Origin: Actinomycetes bacterium
Lineage (GTDB): Bacteria > Actinomycetota > Actinomycetes > S36-B12
Reading direction: 5' to 3'
Assembly: GCA_024641635.1 (NCBI GenBank)
Contig: JAHECS010000003.1
Span: 62,001 to 126,000 of the forward strand
DNA: 64,000 nucleotides
Position numbers and translations under genes: made by a program. Shown one piece after another: positions 7,627 through 16,492 of the stretch (its first letter is position 1; each line of letters begins with the position of its first letter). The notes beneath the pieces are model-generated. The model saw only the letters and a program-made list of their open reading frames with translations, was not told the origin of the DNA and did no database searches.

Positions 7627-8586
7627 GTGTCGGCACCGAAGCGCGGTCTGGGCAGGGGTCTGGGTGCGCTCATCCCGCCGTCACCCCCGGGTGGGTCGAC
7701 GGAGCTCCGCGACGTCGAGAGCCAGGGTCAGCCCCCGGGCGACGTGCCGGGCCTGGTGCCGGGCGCGGTCTACGCCGAGATCCCCATCGACCTCGTGCTG
7801 CCGAACCCGCGTCAGCCGCGAACGGTGTTCGACGAGGACGCCCTGGCCGAGCTCGTCTTCTCCATCCGCGAGATCGGTCTTCTCCAGCCCATCGTCGTGC
7901 GTCGAACCGAGGGTGATGCCTTCGAGCTGATCGCCGGAGAGCGCCGCCTGCGCGCTTCGCGGGAGGCCGGACTGGGCGTCATCCCTGCGATCATCCGGGA
8001 CACCGACGACGACGCGATGCTGCGCGACGCCCTGCTGGAGAACCTGCACAGGGCCGATCTGAACCCGTTGGAGGAGGCAGCGGCCTACCAGCAGCTGCTC
8101 TCGGACTTCGGCTGCACCCAGGACGAGCTCGCCCGTCGCATCGGACGGTCACGCCCCCAGGTGTCGAACACCCTGCGACTGCTCAAGCTCCCGCCCGACG
8201 TCCAGCGCAGGGTGGCTGCTGGAGTCATCAGCGCGGGCCATGCCCGAGCCCTCCTGTCGCTCGACGACACGGCCGCGATGGAGGCCCTGGCCACCCGGAT
8301 CGTCGCCGAGGGCCTGAGCGTCCGGGCGGTCGAGGAGATCATCATCGTGGGCGATGCCGACGGCCGGCGGCGCAGGTCATCCCCTCGCACACGGGTCTCC
8401 CGGCCCCGCGACCCGGAACTGGCCGATGCGCTGGCCGAGCTGGCGTCGAGTGTCGCCGACGCACTCGACACCCGCGCTGGCATCGACGGGTTCGGCACGG
8501 CGAGGTCCCGCGGGCGGCTGGTCGTCGAATGCGCTGACGTCGAGGACCTGCGGCGGATCGCGGAGCTGATCAGCTCGATCGGCTGA
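7627..8586 (+). CDS. parB: ParB, parS-binding CTPase partition protein
   Basis: ParB binds parS and spreads along DNA as a CTP-dependent clamp. The 319-residue product opens with MSAPKRGLGRGLGALIP, the ParA-interacting motif. It has the CTP-binding ParB/Srx segment (LIAGERRLRASREAGL and LENLHRADLNPLEEA) near residues 95-150. A helix-turn-helix (TQDELARRIGRSRPQVSNTLRLL) follows near residue 165, then a C-terminal dimer domain. GTG start at 7627 with GAAAGGA upstream. Its 3' end overlaps the convergent ligase gene by 17 bases. Confidence 0.96.
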   Translation: MSAPKRGLGRGLGALIPPSPPGGSTELRDVESQGQPPGDVPGLVPGAVYAEIPIDLVLPNPRQPRTVFDEDALAELVFSIREIGLLQPIVVRRTEGDAFELIAGERRLRASREAGLGVIPAIIRDTDDDAMLRDALLENLHRADLNPLEEAAAYQQLLSDFGCTQDELARRIGRSRPQVSNTLRLLKLPPDVQRRVAAGVISAGHARALLSLDDTAAMEALATRIVAEGLSVRAVEEIIIVGDADGRRRRSSPRTRVSRPRDPELADALAELASSVADALDTRAGIDGFGTARSRGRLVVECADVEDLRRIAELISSIG

Positions 8587-9517
8587 CCGCTGCCGTCACG
8601 AGCTCGGCGGTCAGGGCTCCCAGCGACTCCTCGGCGGCGCCCAGCGCCTGGGGGAACAGCGACGTCTCGGTCATCCCGGGTGCGACGTTCACCTCGAGGA
8701 ACCACGGCACGCCCTCGGCATCCACGATGAGGTCCGTGCGGGACCAGTCGCGAAGCCCGAGCAGCAGGTGCACGTTCAGCGCGACCGCCTGGGCCCGCTC
8801 GGCGGTCTCGTCGCTGAGTCGGGCTGGGCAGAAGAACTCGGTCGTGCCGGCGGTGTAGCGCGCCGCGTAGTCGTACAGCTCGCCCGGAGGCACGATCTCC
8901 ACTCCGGACAGGGCCAGCAGGTCGTCGTCGCGCTCGAACACGCCGATCGCTACCTCGGTGCCCGACACGTATCGCTCCATGAGGACGACGTCGCCGTAGG
9001 CGAACGCGCCGACCATGGCCGCCGGCAGCTCCTCGGCCGTGTGCACGATCGCGGTTCCGAGAGACGACCCGCCTCGCGTGGGCTTGACCACCAGGGGCAG
9101 GCCCAGCTGCTCCACCACGGCGTCCAGCACGGCAGGCGCGCCGAGCTCTCGAAACGTCGACTGCGGCATGGCCACGCACGGAGGCGTGCTCAGGCCCGCC
9201 TGGACGGCGAGCTCCTTGGCCACCGGCTTGTCGAAGGCCAGACGGCTGGCCGCGGCTCCCGAGCCGACGAACGGGATGCCCAGTGACTCGAGGACGTCTC
9301 GCAGCGCGCCGTCCTCACCGGCAGCGCCGTGCAGCAGGGGGACGATGCAGTCGGGCCGATGCTGGCGCAGCCGGTCGAGCAGGAGGCCGTCGACGTCATG
9401 CTCGGCCACCTCCCAGCCGGGCTGGTCCGTCCGAAGGGCCTCGGCGACCCGGCGGCCTGAGCGCAGGGAGACGTCCCGCTCGGCGGACAGTCCGCCGGAC
9501 AGCACCAGAACGTGCAT
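8570..9517 (-). CDS. ddl: D-alanine--D-alanine ligase family ATP-grasp enzyme
   Basis: The 315-residue ATP-grasp protein has the ligase signatures LHGAAGEDGALRDVLESLGIPFVGSG, KPTRGGSSLGT (ATP binding) and FLEVNVAPGMTETSLFP (metal/substrate loop). The family joins two D-alanines for peptidoglycan precursors. The ATG at 9515-9517 is preferred because TAGGAG lies 5 bases upstream; a GTG two codons earlier is possible. It follows the aminotransferase gene in the same direction. It could be a second paralogue beside a housekeeping ligase elsewhere in the genome. Confidence 0.85.
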   Translation of the reverse strand: MHVLVLSGGLSAERDVSLRSGRRVAEALRTDQPGWEVAEHDVDGLLLDRLRQHRPDCIVPLLHGAAGEDGALRDVLESLGIPFVGSGAAASRLAFDKPVAKELAVQAGLSTPPCVAMPQSTFRELGAPAVLDAVVEQLGLPLVVKPTRGGSSLGTAIVHTAEELPAAMVGAFAYGDVVLMERYVSGTEVAIGVFERDDDLLALSGVEIVPPGELYDYAARYTAGTTEFFCPARLSDETAERAQAVALNVHLLLGLRDWSRTDLIVDAEGVPWFLEVNVAPGMTETSLFPQALGAAEESLGALTAELVTAAVSRSS

Positions 9518-9525
9518 CTGCACTC

Positions 9526-10824
9526 CTACAGGAGATCCGGGGCAGGCACGCTCGTCCCGGTGACGGGAGCGAGACCGTGCGCCGTGCCGAAGGTGTGGAC
9601 CAGTTCAAGCTCGGTCTCGATGACGGCGGCGAGCCGGCGGACCCCCTCGCGGATCCGATCGGGCTCGGGATAGCAGTAGGACAGGCGCAGGTTCTGACGT
9701 CCGTCGCCGTCGGCGTAGAAGCCCGTTCCGGGAACGTACGCGACGAGGTTCGCGACCGCGCGGGGCAGCATGGCGGTGGCGTCCAGGCCCTCCGGGAGGG
9801 TCAGCCACGAGTAGAACCCCCCCGCGGGGATCGTCCACGTGGTGCCGTCGGGCATCAGTGCCTGCAGCGACTCCAGCAGGGCGTCGCGACGCTCGCGGTA
9901 GACCTCCTGGAAGGTCTTGATCTGCTCTCGCCACGGCTGCGTGGCGAGGTACTCGGACACGGTCAGCTGCGCGTAGTTGCTCGGGCACAGGACTGCCGCC
10001 TCGGCGGCCAGCACGAGCTTCTCGCGGACACCGTGGGGCGCGACGGCCCATCCGACACGAAGCCCCGCTGCGATGGTCTTGGAGAAGGAACCGAGGTAGA
10101 TGACCCCGTCCGCGTCGTCGGCGCGGATGGCACGGGGAGGCTCGCCCTCGAACCCGAGAAGGCCGTAGGGGTCATCTTCGAGCAGGGCGATCCCGGCGGA
10201 CTGGGCGATGGCGAGGATCTCGCTGCGTCGTGCAGGGCCCTGCGTGACACCGGCGGGGTTGTGGAAGCTGGGAATCGTGTAGATCAGCTTGATGCGCTTG
10301 CCTGCGGCGCGAACGGTGGTGATCGCCTCCGAGAGCGCCGCGGGGACGAGCCCCTCATCATCCATGGCGACATGCACGATCTCGCACTCGTACGCGCGGA
10401 AGACGCCGAGCGCGCCGACGTAGGAGGGCGCCTCCACGAGCACGACGTCGCCTGGGTCGCAGAAGACCCGCGTCACCAGGTCCAGCGCCATCTGGGACCC
10501 CGTGGTCACGACGATGTCATCGGGATGGGCGACGACGCCCACCTCGCCGATGACCTCCAGGATCTGCTCGCGCAGGGTGACGTCGCCCTGCCCGGAGCCG
10601 TACTGCAGTGCCGTCGCACCTCGTTCGACAAGGAGTCGCTCGGCAGTGGCGGTGAGCATGTCGATCGGGAGGGCCTGGACGTACGGCATGCCGCCGGCCA
10701 GCGAGACGACCTCGGGCCGGGATGCCACGGCGAAGAGGGCCCGGATCTCCGACGCCCTCATCGCGTTGGCGCGGCTGGCGTACGAATCCACCCAGGGATC
10801 CAGCCGGGATCCACCCGTCGTCAT
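9526..10824 (-). CDS. PLP-dependent aminotransferase, fold type I (MocR/2-aminoadipate aminotransferase-like, no HTH)
   Basis: The 432-residue class I/II aminotransferase has EVVSLAGGMPYVQALP near the N-terminus, ALQYGSGQGDVTLREQI, YTIPSFHNPAGVTQ and the PLP-lysine region VIYLGSFSKTIAAGLRVGW. This resembles LysN/2-aminoadipate or valine-pyruvate-type transaminases. The substrate cannot be told from sequence. The start ATG 10822-10824 follows GGAGGTGA at ideal distance; an upstream in-frame start at 10854 is less likely. Only 8 bases separate it from the ligase start, suggesting an operon and possibly a D-amino-acid or cell-wall link (inference). Confidence 0.82.
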   Translation of the reverse strand: MTTGGSRLDPWVDSYASRANAMRASEIRALFAVASRPEVVSLAGGMPYVQALPIDMLTATAERLLVERGATALQYGSGQGDVTLREQILEVIGEVGVVAHPDDIVVTTGSQMALDLVTRVFCDPGDVVLVEAPSYVGALGVFRAYECEIVHVAMDDEGLVPAALSEAITTVRAAGKRIKLIYTIPSFHNPAGVTQGPARRSEILAIAQSAGIALLEDDPYGLLGFEGEPPRAIRADDADGVIYLGSFSKTIAAGLRVGWAVAPHGVREKLVLAAEAAVLCPSNYAQLTVSEYLATQPWREQIKTFQEVYRERRDALLESLQALMPDGTTWTIPAGGFYSWLTLPEGLDATAMLPRAVANLVAYVPGTGFYADGDGRQNLRLSYCYPEPDRIREGVRRLAAVIETELELVHTFGTAHGLAPVTGTSVPAPDLL

Positions 10825-10907
10825 ACCGCTCACCTCCGACCTGAACCGCGTCACGCGCAGGGGGCGGTGACCTGCCTAGAGTAGGGGCTAGCGAAGGAGG
10901 CTCCGAC

Positions 10908-11006
10908 ATGCGGCGTGCGCTGGGTCTGCTCGGCCTCATCGGCCTGGGAGTGCTGCTGGGCTTCCTCGTCCGCCTGCTCTGGCCACGGCGGACCCCGACT
11001 AGGTAG
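10908..11006 (+). CDS. Predicted 32-residue single-span membrane protein
   Basis: A strong Shine-Dalgarno GAAGGAGG is followed 7 bases later by an ATG and 32 codons: two arginines, a 20-residue hydrophobic stretch rich in Leu and Gly (ALGLLGLIGLGVLLGFLVRL), then the basic tail LWPRRTPTR. It is divergent from the aminotransferase, and its last 8 bases overlap the convergent cwlM-like gene. The ribosome binding site and clean N-in/C-in charge pattern argue that it is real. No family is recognised. Confidence 0.55.
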   Translation: MRRALGLLGLIGLGVLLGFLVRLLWPRRTPTR

Positions 11007-12045
11007 GGGCGCAGAACCTGGTGAGTGCCTCGGCCAGGCCGTCCGCCACCGTGTGCTGGAAGGACGTGCTCGTGAGCCTCCTGGCGTCGGCGGGGTTCGA
11101 CAGGTAGCCGAGCTCGACGCGGACCGCGGGCATCCTGGTCAGGCGAAGGAGGTCCCAGGTGCGGGGATGCGTGTGGCAGTCCAGCAGGTCCGTTCGCGAG
11201 ACGAGCTCCTCCTGGACCCGCTCGGCAAGGAGCCGCCCGCTCGGTGAGTGCACCCCGCCGCGTGGATCACCGAAGTAGTAGGTGACGAGCCCGTTGGGCT
11301 CCGGACTGCTGGCGCGGTCGACGTGCAGGGAGAGCACGAGGTCAGCGCCGACGTCGTTCGCGAACTGGGCCCGGGCAGGGTCGTCGGGGAAGGCGCCGCC
11401 GTCGATGCGTGCTGGGCGAGTGAGCAGGACCTGGGTGCCCAGCGCAGCCAGCCGTCCCTCGACCCGGACCGCGATGGCATGGCAGAGATCCGCGTCCACG
11501 GCGTCGCCAGGATCGATCACCACGACCTTGTCCGCGACCCCGGACTGCAGTTCGGACATCGTCACCTGTTCGCGCAGCAGCGCCGCATTGCCGCCGGAGA
11601 TGGTGCGCACGAGGCGGTCGAATGCGCGGAACGTGTCGGGGCCGCACGTCCCGTCGGACGTGACGCCGACCCCCTTCTGGAACTCGCGCAGGGCGGCGTC
11701 TGTCTGAGCCCCGAAGAGACCGTCGGGCCGTCCGGAGGCGAAGCCGAGCTGGTTCAGCCGGCGTTGCAGCTCGGTGACGTCGTCGCCGGCCATGAGGTGA
11801 CCCGGAATGTAGGACAGCACGCGGTCGCCGAGCTGCCAGCGCGCCTCCTCGAGTCGCCTGAAGGTGTGCGGACCGACGACGCCGTCGACGGTGATTCCTC
11901 GCTCCTGCTGGAAGGCGCGAACAGCCCGGTCGAGCTCGTCGTCGAACGCGTCCGGATCAGGCGCGTTCGTGTCACACAGTCCGAGGTGCGCGAGCCGCGC
12001 GCGCACCTCCGCGACGGCCGCCCCGGTGTCCCCGCGGCGGAGCAC
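10999..12045 (-). CDS. cwlM: CwlM-like protein: two peptidoglycan-binding domains plus degenerate amidase_3 domain
   Basis: The product has 348 residues from the GTG 12043-12045, 4 bases after the trxA stop. Two PG_binding_1 repeats (residues 1-150; VDGVVGPHTFRRL and GLFGAQTDAALREFQ) precede an N-acetylmuramoyl-L-alanine amidase domain. The first zinc histidine motif DPGHGG is DPGDAV here. SLHVD and the glutamate of VRVELGYLSN remain. In mycobacteria CwlM lies beside trxA/trxB and acts as a regulator of MurA rather than as a hydrolase. The altered metal site fits that role, but activity is untested. Confidence 0.85.
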   Translation of the reverse strand: MLRRGDTGAAVAEVRARLAHLGLCDTNAPDPDAFDDELDRAVRAFQQERGITVDGVVGPHTFRRLEEARWQLGDRVLSYIPGHLMAGDDVTELQRRLNQLGFASGRPDGLFGAQTDAALREFQKGVGVTSDGTCGPDTFRAFDRLVRTISGGNAALLREQVTMSELQSGVADKVVVIDPGDAVDADLCHAIAVRVEGRLAALGTQVLLTRPARIDGGAFPDDPARAQFANDVGADLVLSLHVDRASSPEPNGLVTYYFGDPRGGVHSPSGRLLAERVQEELVSRTDLLDCHTHPRTWDLLRLTRMPAVRVELGYLSNPADARRLTSTSFQHTVADGLAEALTRFCAPT

Positions 12046-12049
12046 GTGG

Positions 12050-12370
12050 CTACAAGTAGGGGGCGAGGTCGGCGAGCAGGGCGGCCTTGGGCTTGGCACC
12101 GATGATCGTCTTGACGATCTGCCCGCCCTGGTACACGTTCATCGTGGGGATCGAGGTGATGCCGTACGAGGCGGCGGTGTGCGGGTTCTCGTCGACGTTG
12201 AGCTTGGCCACGACGACACCGTCGTTCTCGGACGCGATCTGCTCGAGGATGGGAGCGATCATCTTGCACGGACCGCACCACTCCGCCCAGAAGTCGACGA
12301 TGACCGGCTTGTCGCTCATCAGGACGTCGTCCGCGAAGCTCGCGTCGGTGACCTGCTTGGTGGCTCCCAT
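12050..12370 (-). CDS. trxA: Thioredoxin
   Basis: The 106-residue thioredoxin contains the active site WAEWCGPCK near residue 31 and the conserved cis-proline segment GITSIPTMNVYQGG. It reduces protein disulfides in the cytoplasm using electrons from the adjacent thioredoxin reductase. It lies between trxB and the cwlM-like gene in the same direction, the classic origin-proximal actinobacterial arrangement. Confidence 0.97.
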   Translation of the reverse strand: MGATKQVTDASFADDVLMSDKPVIVDFWAEWCGPCKMIAPILEQIASENDGVVVAKLNVDENPHTAASYGITSIPTMNVYQGGQIVKTIIGAKPKAALLADLAPYL

Positions 12371-12420
12371 GGTGGATCTCCTACTGGTCGGAACGGGTGT
12401 CGTCGGTGCGTTGGCTCAGG

Positions 12421-13353
12421 CTACTCGCTGGACGCGAGGAACCGCTCCGCGTCGAGCGCGGCTGCGCAGCCGGATCCGGCTGCCGTGATGGCTTGACGGT
12501 ACGTGTGGTCGACGAGGTCGCCGCAGGCGAAGACGCCGTCCACGTTGGTGGCCGTGCTCCTGCCCTGAACGACGACGTAGCCCTCGTCGTCGAGGTCGAC
12601 CTGGCCCTTGACCAGCTCCGAGCGCGGGTCGTGCCCGATGGCCACGAACAGGCCGGTCACCGGAAGTTCACGGCTCGCTCCCGTGACAGTGTCCGTGAGC
12701 ACGATGCCGGACACCTTGTCGTCGCCGACGACGTCCTCGACGGTGCTGTTCCAGGCGAAGCGCAGCTTGTCGTTCGCGAAGGCCCGCTCCTGCATGATCT
12801 TGCTGGCGCGCAGGGAGTCGCGCCTGTGCACGAGCGTGACGGTGTCGGCGAACCGGGTGAGGAAGGTGGCCTCCTCGATCGCGGAGTCTCCGCCGCCGAC
12901 GACAGCGATGTCCTGACCCCGGAAGAAGAAGCCGTCGCAGGTGGCACACCACGAGACGCCGTGGCCGGAGAGACGCTTCTCGTTGGGGAGGCCGAGCTCG
13001 CGGTAGGCCGATCCCATGGCCAGGATGACCGCCCGCGCCTGATGAGTGGTGCCGGCGCCGTCGACCACGGTCTTCACGTCGCCGGAGAGGTCCATGCTGA
13101 CGATGTCGTCGGTGATGAGTTCGGCACCGAACCGCACGGCCTGGGCTCGGATCTGCTCCATGAGCTGCGGGCCCATGATCCCGTCGGTGAAGCCCGGGAA
13201 GTTCTCGACCTCGGTGGTGTTCATGAGGGCGCCGCCCGCCGTCACCGAGCCCTCGAAGACGAGGGGGGCGAGCTGGGCGCGGGCAGCGTAGACGGCTGCC
13301 GTGTAGCCCGCCGGGCCCGAGCCGACGATGATGACGTTGCGGATCTCGCTCAC
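12421..13353 (-). CDS. trxB: Thioredoxin reductase (NADPH)
   Basis: The 310-residue flavoprotein has the FAD-binding [19 protein letters not shown] at the N-terminus, the redox-active CATCDG near residue 135, the NADPH-binding [15 protein letters not shown], and the C-terminal [21 protein letters not shown]. Length is standard for the low-molecular-weight type. It regenerates the TrxA encoded 50 bases downstream. In many actinobacteria trxB/trxA transcription responds to SigR or related sigma factors; no such promoter was identified here. Confidence 0.97.
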   Translation of the reverse strand: MSEIRNVIIVGSGPAGYTAAVYAARAQLAPLVFEGSVTAGGALMNTTEVENFPGFTDGIMGPQLMEQIRAQAVRFGAELITDDIVSMDLSGDVKTVVDGAGTTHQARAVILAMGSAYRELGLPNEKRLSGHGVSWCATCDGFFFRGQDIAVVGGGDSAIEEATFLTRFADTVTLVHRRDSLRASKIMQERAFANDKLRFAWNSTVEDVVGDDKVSGIVLTDTVTGASRELPVTGLFVAIGHDPRSELVKGQVDLDDEGYVVVQGRSTATNVDGVFACGDLVDHTYRQAITAAGSGCAAALDAERFLASSE

Positions 13354-13456
13354 GAGACGCCCTTTCGGAAGTGCAGTCGGATACCTATGGGGGTATTCCC
13401 CACTCGCGGGAACGATCCTACGGTCCCGGGCATTCCCCGGCGCTGCGGTGGGTCGG

Positions 13457-14329
13457 CTAGCGCATGACTCGCAGGGAGATCTTCATCCTGACGTCGCAGT
13501 CCCGGTCGATGACCCAGACCTCGAGGTTCGTGGCCGCGAGGGCTGCGGTCTCGGGATCGGAGGCCTCGGTAGCCGCGGCCTCCGCGACCGGATCGGCGGC
13601 GACGACCACGCCGGCGTCCTGCCCCTCGAAGGTGGAACGGTCGACGATGAGGGCCGTGGAGTCCTCCTCGGCGGTGAGCTTGGTGATGCAGTCGCGCAGG
13701 CTCTCCGGCGACGACAGGAAGCCGTCGGCCGGGGCATCGGGCATCGGAACCTCGTCCGGCGCCGGCTCGGAGGCTGCCTCGGCGGGCGAGGGCATGGCGT
13801 CGAACGCCTGCAGGACCTCGGACACCTGGGTGCTGAGCGCCGAGGGCGTGTAGTCGGTCTTGGAGTCGACCAGGCGCAGGGCGGGCGGCACCATCCCGGC
13901 GAAGGACATCATGGCCGGCGCTGCCAGGGCCTCGGGCGCGGCGACGGCCTCGGCCACGCCGGCGGAGTCCTCCGCGGCCGTGTCGACCTTCTGCTGGCTG
14001 GTCGGCACGGCGTCGCCAGCGACCACCGCACCTCCTGAGCCGTCGTTCTGGAAGGCGGTGACCGCCACGCCGACGGCGAGGACGGCGACCGATGCCGCGA
14101 CGAGTCCGCCCCCCCAGCGCAGGAGTCTCGACGGACGGCGGGCCGGACCGGCGGGAAGCTCGGCGGCCAGGGAGTCGGTGATCCGGTGCCATACCCAGTC
14201 GGGCATGGGCTCGGCAGCCACGTCGGGCCGGAGGAAGTCGAGGTCGTGCAGGGCCCGGGTGACCCTGTCGAGGTCTGCCGGGTCGATGTCATCGTCCACG
14301 TCGCGCGGATGGTCCGGCTCGTCAGCCAT
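13457..14329 (-). CDS. Membrane-anchored anti-sigma factor for SigM
   Basis: The 290-residue protein overlaps the sigM 3' end by 8 bases. It has an acidic cytoplasmic N-terminus with [17 protein letters not shown], a basic cluster RRPSRLLRW, one TM helix ([21 protein letters not shown], about residues 91-111) and an extracytoplasmic domain of about 175 residues. This matches the position and topology of the mycobacterial SigM anti-sigma factor. No classical HxxxCxxC zinc motif is visible. The function is inferred from context and topology. Confidence 0.78.
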   Translation of the reverse strand: MADEPDHPRDVDDDIDPADLDRVTRALHDLDFLRPDVAAEPMPDWVWHRITDSLAAELPAGPARRPSRLLRWGGGLVAASVAVLAVGVAVTAFQNDGSGGAVVAGDAVPTSQQKVDTAAEDSAGVAEAVAAPEALAAPAMMSFAGMVPPALRLVDSKTDYTPSALSTQVSEVLQAFDAMPSPAEAASEPAPDEVPMPDAPADGFLSSPESLRDCITKLTAEEDSTALIVDRSTFEGQDAGVVVAADPVAEAAATEASDPETAALAATNLEVWVIDRDCDVRMKISLRVMR

Positions 14330-14939
14330 GCTGGGTTCGACCTCCTTCCGGGTCTACGACGGGGTTCGGCGAGTCCAGGTTCCGTAGGAAGGCGAGCCGT
14401 TTGGCCAGCTTGCCGCGTCCGCGGAAGCAGCGGCTCTTGACCGTGCCCTCGGGGATCCCCAGCTTCAGGGAGGCCTCCTCGATGGACCAGCCCTCCACGT
14501 CGACGAGGATGACGGCCGCTCGCTGATCCTCCGGAAGCTCGGACAACGCCTGGACCACGACCAGCTGGATCTCCCGCTGACCCATCTGGTCCGTGGGGTC
14601 GGCCACCACGGCTCCGGGCAGTGACTCGTCGTCATCGGGGAGGGTGGAGGTGGGTCGGGCCTTCCGGCGACGCAGCCGATCGAGGCTGGCGTTGACGACG
14701 ATGCGGTGGAGCCAGGTCGTCACCGCCGAGTCGCCGCGGAACTGCTCGGCGCGTCGGTAGGCGGAGATGAGTGCGTCCTGGAGGGCGTCGGCCGCCTCCT
14801 CTGGGTCCCCGGTCGTGCGCAGGGCCACGGCCCACAGCCGGTCCCGGTGTCGGCGAACCAGCTCCTCGAACGCACCCTGATCGCCGGCGACATGCGCGGC
14901 GAGCAGGTCCGCGTCGCTGCGCGGGTCCGAGGTGGTCAC
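14322..14939 (-). CDS. sigM: SigM-type ECF RNA polymerase sigma factor
   Basis: The 205-residue ECF sigma factor has region 2 (GDQGAFEELVRRHRDRLWAVALR, DALQDALISAYRRAEQFRGD, TWLHRIVVNASLDRLRR) and region 4 (ALSELPEDQRAAVILVDVEGWSIEEASLKLGIPEGTVKSR). It precedes its anti-sigma gene and follows murJ and the pseudokinase gene, the conserved sigM locus. The start is a GTG; TAGGCT (minus strand, 14946-14951) lies 6 bases upstream, consistent with a leaderless transcript. Confidence 0.9.
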   Translation of the reverse strand: MTTSDPRSDADLLAAHVAGDQGAFEELVRRHRDRLWAVALRTTGDPEEAADALQDALISAYRRAEQFRGDSAVTTWLHRIVVNASLDRLRRRKARPTSTLPDDDESLPGAVVADPTDQMGQREIQLVVVQALSELPEDQRAAVILVDVEGWSIEEASLKLGIPEGTVKSRCFRGRGKLAKRLAFLRNLDSPNPVVDPEGGRTQHG

Positions 14940-14956
14940 GGATCGAGCCTAGGGGG

Positions 14957-16492
14957 TCAGCCGCTGACGACCGCGCTCCTCACGCCGCCCTGGTACAGGC
15001 CGGTCCCCTCGTCCACCGCCGGGGGCACCCGGGTGAACCACACGAGCACGTAGCGACCGGTGACGGGCCGCGGGGCGCGGATGTCGATCCGATCCCTCGT
15101 GGCGAAGGCCGACGCCAGCGGGGTCCAGAGCGCCGGGTCGGACAGGATGCGGTCGGCCACCTTGACGTCGATGTTGCTGCCGCGCCCGACGAGGTTCAGC
15201 GACACCTGCTGGACGTCCTGGGGCTGCCCGAGATCGAGGATGAGCCCCACGCCCTCCTTGCCGTCCAGGTCGGCAGTCGTGTACTGGGAGGTGAGCCAGG
15301 CGGTGTCCGGATCGTCGTCGTTGACGGTGGCCGCGAGCTCCTCGCTCTCGCGGCCCTTGCGCTTGTCCGGCTTGCCGTTGCCGTTGTCGTCGCCGAAGGG
15401 GTCGTAGGACCTGAACCTCGTGATGGGGAACGTCTGCTCGATCGTGCTTCCGGACAGGTCGTCCACCGGGCGGGCCGGACTCGTCAGCATCTCGGCGAGA
15501 TCCGGGCCCTTGGCGTCGGCCGCGCCGACGTCGCTCGTGAGCAGCTGCCAGCCCGACCAGCTGATGCCGGCGACGAGTGCGACGGCCAGCACCACGGCGA
15601 CCAGTCGTCCGGTCCAGACCAGGACCCGGCGTCCCCAGCTCCGGCGGCCCGAGGAGGGCGTGACCCGGATCGTCGTCGTCGTGACGGGAGCGATGTGGTC
15701 GAGAGCGGCGCCCACCATGGTGGCGAAGGACCCCGGGTCGGACACGCGAGCAACCCCTCGTGCGCGGGCGGCGGTGACGACCGACCGGGCGACGACATCG
15801 TCGACGCTTCGGGGTACGGCGGCGCGCACCTGCGACGGAGGCAGCACGACGTCACCGGCTCGCGGAGCGGCGGGGGCGGAGACCGGCGCGTCACCCGGCC
15901 AGTAGCCGGTGGTCAGGAGGTAGACGAGCGCCCCGAGGGCGTCGACATCAGCGGCCTTGCGGTCGGGCAGGTCGGGCAGGGTGCCGAAGAGCGCAGCGTC
16001 CACCGCCAGTCCGCGCACCCGGACCTCGCCTGCGTCGGTGATGAAGACGCTGGACGGCCTCAACCGGCCGTGGCTGACGTTCGCCTCCGTTCCCGCAGCG
16101 ACCGCGCGTGCGACCTCGGCCACCATCGACAGTGCCTCAGGGGCGGCGAACGGGGTCCCGTTGCGATCCTGCAGGGTGCGCTCGAGGTTCCGGCCGGAGG
16201 CCCACTCGCTGACGACGGCGACGCGCGCCGGGTCCGTTCGGGTCGCTGGCAGGTCGAGGATGTCCAGCACGCGCAGGAGTCGACGGTCGTCGACCAGAGC
16301 GGCCGCCTGCGCCGCCCCGATCACCGCAGGGCAGCGCGGGTCGTCTGCGGGCAGGACCCGCACTGTGACGGGTCGATCGAGGACGACGTCGTACCCGTGC
16401 CACAGGTACACATCGCCCTCGCCGCTGAGACCCGGGTCCTGGGCGACCAGATCCTGCAGGTGGTAGCGACCGAGCTGCTCGGTGGCCCTCAT
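14957..16492 (-). CDS. Membrane pseudokinase with extracellular discoidin-like domain (MviN-associated)
   Basis: The 511-residue protein starts at an ATG overlapping the murJ stop (ATGA). Residues 1-285 have a Ser/Thr kinase fold without catalytic residues: the ATP-binding lysine position reads TVRVLP, the HRD loop reads SHGRLRPSSVFI, and the DFG position reads VRGLAVD. One TM helix (VVLAVALVAGISWSGWQLL) follows. The extracellular domain of about 190 residues resembles galactose-binding/discoidin domains. In mycobacteria equivalent domains are fused to MurJ (MviN), where the pseudokinase is phosphorylated by PknB and recruits FhaA; a comparable role is inferred. Confidence 0.85.
   Translation of the reverse strand: MRATEQLGRYHLQDLVAQDPGLSGEGDVYLWHGYDVVLDRPVTVRVLPADDPRCPAVIGAAQAAALVDDRRLLRVLDILDLPATRTDPARVAVVSEWASGRNLERTLQDRNGTPFAAPEALSMVAEVARAVAAGTEANVSHGRLRPSSVFITDAGEVRVRGLAVDAALFGTLPDLPDRKAADVDALGALVYLLTTGYWPGDAPVSAPAAPRAGDVVLPPSQVRAAVPRSVDDVVARSVVTAARARGVARVSDPGSFATMVGAALDHIAPVTTTTIRVTPSSGRRSWGRRVLVWTGRLVAVVLAVALVAGISWSGWQLLTSDVGAADAKGPDLAEMLTSPARPVDDLSGSTIEQTFPITRFRSYDPFGDDNGNGKPDKRKGRESEELAATVNDDDPDTAWLTSQYTTADLDGKEGVGLILDLGQPQDVQQVSLNLVGRGSNIDVKVADRILSDPALWTPLASAFATRDRIDIRAPRPVTGRYVLVWFTRVPPAVDEGTGLYQGGVRSAVVSG

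Noticed and set aside
9283-10884. 533-codon plus-strand frame
   Set aside because: It is entirely antisense to the aminotransferase and ligase genes, has low-complexity translation and no recognisable domain.
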